From assembly GCF_004793975.1 (NCBI RefSeq), contig NZ_SRYB01000004.1, positions 124,001 to 188,000 on the forward strand: a stretch of 64,000 bases of DNA. The letters are read 5' to 3'. The position numbers and the translations under genes are program-made. Under the pieces are notes generated by a model. That model was given only the letters and a program-made list of their open reading frames with translations. It did no database searches and was not told where the DNA came from. The DNA comes from Lepagella muris (GTDB taxonomy: Bacteria > Bacteroidota > Bacteroidia > Bacteroidales > Muribaculaceae). This document shows positions 60,001 to 64,000 of this stretch, piece by piece. Position 1 is the first letter of the stretch; each line of letters starts with the position of its first letter.

Positions 60001-60227
60001 GCATCCTTTGTAACGTTGATGGAGAAGTTGCCATCAAAATCGGTAGTGGTGCCGTTTGTGGTTCCCTTTTCCATTATGGTGGCTCCGATGATAGGCTCAC
60101 CATTCTGTTCTGTCACCGTGCCGGTGACGGTCTGCTTTTGAGCCCAAGCCTGGATCGGAAGGGCGAGACAAAGAAGCAAGGTCAAGAGAGATAAGACCCG
60201 GTCTTTGAACTTAATTGTGGTAGTCAT
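57063..60227 (-). pseudogene. SusC-like TonB-dependent receptor interrupted by one in-frame TAA
   Basis: The whole frame of 1055 codons encodes a SusC: signal peptide (about 1-29), CarboxypepD-like domain (about 34-105), TonB box (LDEVVVVGYG), plug (about 120-230) and barrel ending in a terminal Phe. Codon 463 (58841-58839) is TAA, between NYKIS and AYRGEHERDNYH, with the frame otherwise continuous on both sides. The next in-frame ATG is codon 480 (58790), which could only start a headless barrel. It is either a real null mutation, a suppressed or recoded stop, or a sequencing or assembly error. Its promoter and its SusD are intact. Confidence 0.88.
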
Positions 60228-60263
60228 GATAGATAAAGGTTAGATGGATATTAAAAAATGTTT

Positions 60264-60301
60264 ATGCCGCAAAATTAGATTAATGAGAACGCGGCATCAA
60301 A
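60264..60301 (-). promoter_or_regulatory. SusC promoter with flanking inverted repeat
   Basis: On the minus strand TTTG (60301-60298), 20 bases, then TAATTTTG (60277-60270) make a consensus promoter. The inverted repeat ATGCCGC (60264-60270) and GCGGCAT (60291-60297) borders the spacer and -7 element and may be an operator. Confidence 0.65.
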
Positions 60302-60466
60302 CTTTTACGTTATAATATCAATCTACAAACCATCATAAATCGGTCAAATTATATCTACAAAAATAAATTGCTAATATTGATAATCAGTGATTTAATATAT
60401 GAATATAATCTACAATATATGAAAACGCACCGATGGGGGTAGCAGTGTTGAAAATTGGTATTTGTC

Positions 60467-60671
60467 AAAGTTTGACGATTCTTGAAAAAGTTTGACGACT
60501 TCTATAGAAAGTTTGATGATTTCTATAAAAGTTTGACGTTTGTTGTAAGAAGTTAGCGGTTATTGTGTGAGAAATGACGGAAAAATGACGGGAGAATAAC
60601 GGAAAAATGACGGAAGTGCGGGAAATGACGGAAAAATGACGGGAAAATGACGGAAAAATGACGGGAGGGCG
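60467..60671. repeat. Phased TGACG direct-repeat array
   Basis: AAAGTTTGACG-type units recur at 20-21-base spacing (words near 60474, 60494, 60515, 60535, 60555, 60576). They then give way to AAAAATGACGG units at 11-base spacing (60576, 60587, 60598, 60609, 60627, 60638, 60649, 60660). Fourteen or so copies keep the same face of the helix. The array lies between the regulator gene stop and the SusC promoter. Apart from this and the promoter, the 496-base gap is AT-rich and empty. Confidence 0.8.
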
Positions 60672-60723
60672 GGAAAAGTACGTGTAAAACTATTGAAAAC
60701 TGCATAAAACTACATGAAACTAT

Positions 60724-62373
60724 TCAGAGGGATGTGAGATAGTCGTGAAGATCGGCATCTTGTGGAATGCCGAGGGCTTTTCGCAGTCGGTACCTGTTCA
60801 TGTTGATGGTTTTCGTCTCCAGACCGAGGAGCATGGAGATCTCTTTTGTTGACATACCCCCTCTAATGAGTAATGCAAGGTTGCGCTCCCCTTTAGTTAG
60901 GTTTGGATGCTTCTGCAATAGATTGTTCATGAAATCCTTGTTCAGCTCCTCGGCTTTCAGCAGAAGAGTCTTACTTGTATCGTCATGGCTGGCGTATGAG
61001 GAGATGAAAGCGGAAATCTTCTTCAGATGTGGCACCATCTCATCATGCGGGAGTTTATACCCCTCTTTGAGCATATCCCGGATCTTCTCCATCATCTCAT
61101 TCCTGCTCTTCAGGAAGGCTGCGAATCCGGTAAGCTCCTGCCGACTTTCCGACAGAAGGTTCTGTGTGTTTTCAAGTTCGAGTTGCTGCTGTCGCATCTT
61201 CAGGGAGTCAACCTCCTTCTCCGCCAGATGCAGGTCCTGGTTAGCCTGTATCAGCTCCAGGTTCTTCTTATGTTTATACCATAAATAATAGAACAGGCAG
61301 CATACAGCAATCATCATCACACCGCCTATCAGTATCCAGAGATTTCTATGCAGAATCCTGATTTCGTAATCCTTTTCCTGCTTCTCTGCAGCAAGTTTCT
61401 GATTCTCGAATCGTTTCCTTGTAATATCAAGGTCGGTGTTGCGCTGGCTGTTATGCCGTTGAAGTTCACTGACAAGCACAGTCATCTTCTCCATATTTTC
61501 GTATGCCGCCTTGAAATTTCCTGCGGCGGCGTTAGCCATGGCGGTGTATTCATAATTATCACACAGCAATTCGCGGGCACCTATCTCATCAATATATCTG
61601 TTGGCAATCTCAAGAGCGGCAAGGGCTTCCCGTGGCTTATTGGCATAGCAGAGCTGTTTCCCCTTGTTGTTGTAGTTTTCACCGAGAGCCCACTTGGAAT
61701 CAAGATGCTTGTTGATGGTTATCGCCTCCTCGATTATCTTCAGTTTCTCATCGCTGTCACCGGGATATAGGCACATATTGTTGAGATTACGTGCTATTGC
61801 CTCTAAATTCTTGAGTTTTCGGCTGATGTCAAGAGATTTTCGGAAGAAATGCTCCGCCAATATAAATTCATCGGTATTCAGTAGGGTCACTCCCCTCTCC
61901 GTGTAGCATTTCGCTACCCAGGCGGAATCCCCAAGCGATTTGAATATGGCGGTGGCACGGTCGTTTAGCTTGTTGGCACGGGCATAGTCACCGAGCTTGC
62001 TGAACACTCTACCTTGCAGCACAAATATTCTGGCGAACGTATGCAGATCGGTGGAGTCGGTCATCTGTTCCGCATCAAAGAGAGTCTTTATACTGAGATC
62101 GAAGTTTCCGAGTAATTGTTCGGCATTGGCATAAAGGATTGAAGCTTCGCGGCATACGGAGTCGGGCTTCGACATGTCGCAAAGTTTTAGAGCCCTGTTG
62201 GCAAGTGCAGATGCTTCCTTCGGGTCGGCATATAGATGAGTCACGGCACGCTGTAGCAGCGTTGCTGCATCATTCTCCGCAGCCAATCTTTGCGAGTTGA
62301 CAACAAGCATCAATATCGTCAGGCTTATACAGCGAAACGCATGGTATTCTGAGAGTTTAAGGATCGGTGTCAT
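60724..62373 (-). CDS. TPR-LuxR type PUL regulator
   Basis: The 549-residue product has an N-terminal hydrophobic signal segment, tetratricopeptide repeats (about 40-320), one transmembrane helix (about 346-367), a long coiled coil (about 370-450) and a C-terminal LuxR-type helix-turn-helix (about 488-535, LTKGERNLALLIRGGMSTKE, then ISMLLGLETKTINMNRYRLR). The design resembles SusR-like regulators that sense glycan in the periplasm and activate susCD in the cytoplasm. It is encoded just upstream of the SusC promoter on the same strand, with the phased repeat array between them. Confidence 0.85.
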   Translation of the reverse strand: MTPILKLSEYHAFRCISLTILMLVVNSQRLAAENDAATLLQRAVTHLYADPKEASALANRALKLCDMSKPDSVCREASILYANAEQLLGNFDLSIKTLFDAEQMTDSTDLHTFARIFVLQGRVFSKLGDYARANKLNDRATAIFKSLGDSAWVAKCYTERGVTLLNTDEFILAEHFFRKSLDISRKLKNLEAIARNLNNMCLYPGDSDEKLKIIEEAITINKHLDSKWALGENYNNKGKQLCYANKPREALAALEIANRYIDEIGARELLCDNYEYTAMANAAAGNFKAAYENMEKMTVLVSELQRHNSQRNTDLDITRKRFENQKLAAEKQEKDYEIRILHRNLWILIGGVMMIAVCCLFYYLWYKHKKNLELIQANQDLHLAEKEVDSLKMRQQQLELENTQNLLSESRQELTGFAAFLKSRNEMMEKIRDMLKEGYKLPHDEMVPHLKKISAFISSYASHDDTSKTLLLKAEELNKDFMNNLLQKHPNLTKGERNLALLIRGGMSTKEISMLLGLETKTINMNRYRLRKALGIPQDADLHDYLTSL

Positions 62374-62435
62374 GAGTCGGAAAGGTTGAGAAGAAGATTA
62401 TGAAAGATTGAGAGGAGTATTAATTAAGAGGAGCA

Positions 62436-63659
62436 TTAAATGTCGATTCGTCGTCGGGAGAAGAAGTCGCGAGAGGCGAGGAAGAAGAGTGCTGTTCCGG
62501 CAGCCTGCATCACGGCAGCACCCCAGAAGGCGGCGGAATAGGATATGTATTCCAGCAGGAAACCTCCGGCTATCATTCCGAGTCCCATTCCGACATCCCA
62601 TGCGGTCAGTATGGATGAGTTGGCGGTGCCCCTTTGGTCATTGCGTGCCAGTTTTATAAACATATTTAGGAATGCGGGGTACATGTGCCCGTTGCCTAAG
62701 CCGATGAGCAAGGCAGAGAGATAGTAAGCCCATAGCTGTTCGACGGCGGCGAAAAGAGTGTAACCGCATAGCGACAGAAGCACACCCATTGCGGCATTCT
62801 CGATGATTTTCCCTTTTGCCAGAGCTTTCGACCCTTGTAGTCGGGAGGCAAAGAGACCGAACGATAGAATCATGAAGAAGATGCCTGTGCCGTCTGTGAC
62901 GTTTAGTATCTCCTTGCCGTAAATAGCTACGTAGTTCGACATTATTCCCCAGCAGATACTGAAGCAGCAGATATTCAGGGCGAGCAGCCATCCTTTTGTC
63001 AGGAAGAATCGGTCAAGGCTTATAGGCTGGTTCTTTTTCGGCTCACGCTTGGGTAGCTTTATTGATGATACGGTCATGAATCCGATGAATGCGGTGGCGA
63101 GGGCTATCCAGAAGAGAAGCGTGAAATTATCGGAGGCGTGATAGATCCATATACCGATTGACGGGGCGAAAGCCATTGCAAGGTTGTTGCTCAATCCATA
63201 GAATCCTATCCCTTCGTTGCGGCGTGATGAGGGTAGAGTGTCGATTGCGACGGTGGAGTTGGCTACAGTCACGGCACCGAACGGCAGACCGTGGAGCGTG
63301 CGCACTATGGCGAACATGAGTAGCGTCCCGGCACCGATGTATCCTGTAAATAGGATAAAGAATATGAAGAAACAGATTGCCAGCACCTTTTTCCGGTCGA
63401 AAGAATCGACGATAAATCCGCTGAAAGGGCGGACAAGGAGAGCCGCCACGACATAGCCGGATAGGACAAGACCCATTACATCCTTATCGGCGGCAAATTC
63501 CGCATCCAGATATATGGGCAATAGTGGAGTGAGAATATAGAAAGAGAAAAACAGCATGAAATTCCCGACCATTGCCTTGCAATAGTCACGGTTCCAAAGC
63601 GTTTCTTTTCGCAAAGATGATTTTGGAGGCATCTCTTCTGAAGGAGTGTTTACTGCCAT
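62436..63659 (-). CDS. MFS transporter
   Basis: The 407-residue product has about twelve transmembrane helices and the MFS motif A-like DSFDRKK between helices 2 and 3 (about residue 86), with the related loop EPKKNQ in the middle. It is a sugar or drug/proton antiporter-type transporter of the inner membrane; with the PUL genes next to it, uptake or efflux of the released sugar is plausible (inference). It is the first gene of the minus-strand run and has its own promoter. Confidence 0.82.
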   Translation of the reverse strand: MAVNTPSEEMPPKSSLRKETLWNRDYCKAMVGNFMLFFSFYILTPLLPIYLDAEFAADKDVMGLVLSGYVVAALLVRPFSGFIVDSFDRKKVLAICFFIFFILFTGYIGAGTLLMFAIVRTLHGLPFGAVTVANSTVAIDTLPSSRRNEGIGFYGLSNNLAMAFAPSIGIWIYHASDNFTLLFWIALATAFIGFMTVSSIKLPKREPKKNQPISLDRFFLTKGWLLALNICCFSICWGIMSNYVAIYGKEILNVTDGTGIFFMILSFGLFASRLQGSKALAKGKIIENAAMGVLLSLCGYTLFAAVEQLWAYYLSALLIGLGNGHMYPAFLNMFIKLARNDQRGTANSSILTAWDVGMGLGMIAGGFLLEYISYSAAFWGAAVMQAAGTALFFLASRDFFSRRRIDI

Positions 63660-63690
63660 AGCTAATTGAATCCTTTCTGCAAATTTAAGG

Positions 63691-63698
63691 CAAAATTA
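63691..63698 (-). promoter_or_regulatory. -7 element of the MFS gene
   Basis: On the minus strand TAATTTTG, with TTG 20 bases upstream, fits the consensus. A second -7-like TAAATTTG is nearer the gene (63687-63680). Confidence 0.5.
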
Positions 63699-63737
63699 GT
63701 AAAATAAAGCTAATCAAACAATATCCGTCAGGTGGAA

Positions 63738-63775
63738 TTAACCACGGAGAGCGCAGGGAGCGCGGAGTTTTTTGA
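63738..63775. repeat. CACGGAG-type dispersed repeat, last copy
   Basis: AACCACGGAGAGCGCAGGGA followed by GCGCGGAG and a T run is related to the copies at 3921, 12004, 12335 and 14338. The stretch 63776-63894 shows no gene. Confidence 0.55.
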
Positions 63776-63894
63776 TTTGAATGTATTTAAATCAAATAAA
63801 CATGTGCATGATGTAATGGCTTGATGTGCATGATGTCATCTTTGTGGTGCAGTAAATCAAGTTTGATATGGTATGATTATAATGGAAGCATGGA

Positions 63895-64000
63895 TCAGTT
63901 GCATGCTGTACATTCCATCATATCCAGTCTGCCAAGATTGTTGGTAAGTATGAGTCCATTATTAAAAGAGTTGTCAAAGCCTTTTTGTTCCTTGTATAAC
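63895..64000 (-). CDS. Possible C-terminus of a gene beyond the window
   Basis: On the minus strand an open frame runs from the window edge to TGA at 63897-63895 and ends FNNGLILTNNLGRLDMMECT then ACN. The composition looks coding, but only about 33 codons are visible and no family is recognised. Confidence 0.3.
   Translation of the reverse strand, partial: LYKEQKGFDNSFNNGLILTNNLGRLDMMECTACN

Noticed and set aside
60467..60671. CRISPR array
   Set aside because: Units are 11 or 20-21 bases with no unique spacers, and no cas genes are near.

Overview
The window reads as a Bacteroidales chromosome, most likely a gut Muribaculaceae-type organism (lineage is inference). The evidence is two SusC/SusD systems, a FecR anti-sigma factor, an ECF sigma factor, many lipoproteins, GLPGLI and DUF4249 proteins, an L-aspartate oxidase/S41 protease/Mfd operon, and repeated promoters of the Bacteroidetes type (TTTG, 19-20 bp, then TAnnTTTG). 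No tRNA, rRNA, CRISPR array or intact transposase was seen.

Layout. 1-5066: recA, a lone GH127-type beta-L-arabinofuranosidase, then a 1.2 kb gene-poor stretch with terminators, an orphan promoter and a heptad-repeat element. 5067-11904: a TPR/membrane/HTH regulator, then a tight run of DUF3244-like protein, two lipoproteins (one with a beta/gamma-crystallin-like motif), a TonB-dependent receptor and a DUF4249 lipoprotein. This is a candidate uncharacterised envelope system. 12148-14295: a small membrane protein and a defence cassette of an Abi_2 (AbiD/F-type) HEPN protein with a structured leader RNA and a divergent MntA/HepT pair, bounded by 38-bp direct repeats. 14423-22535: a MINPP-type phytase and the nadB-ctp-mfd operon. 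22786-34261: small hypothetical genes, an ECF sigma factor, a three-repeat secreted protein, and a thioredoxin-FecR-SusC-SusD operon.

34262-49224 is an AT-rich scrambled region: two copies of a 639-bp lipoprotein segment, a chimera of a KilA-N start with a lipoprotein tail, a 307-bp fragment of the sigma gene, truncated AAA ATPase, GNAT and beta-barrel genes, a Crp/Fnr regulator, a DUF1016 nuclease, a TonB-receptor-like barrel with a ToxR-like regulator, a SecD-head-like lipoprotein, an XRE-type toxin-antitoxin candidate and an AlbA_2 ATPase. 49258-63659 is a polysaccharide utilisation locus, all on the minus strand: MFS transporter, TPR-LuxR regulator, SusC (interrupted by one in-frame TAA), SusD, a split LysO exporter, GH2 and GH63.

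Two families of dispersed intergenic repeats run through the window: heptad inverted repeats built from TTTATAG/CTATAAA-like units, and palindromes carrying CACGAAG/CACGGAG words. A helically phased array of TGACG words lies between the PUL regulator and its SusC promoter; related words form a perfect palindrome beside the other TPR regulator.
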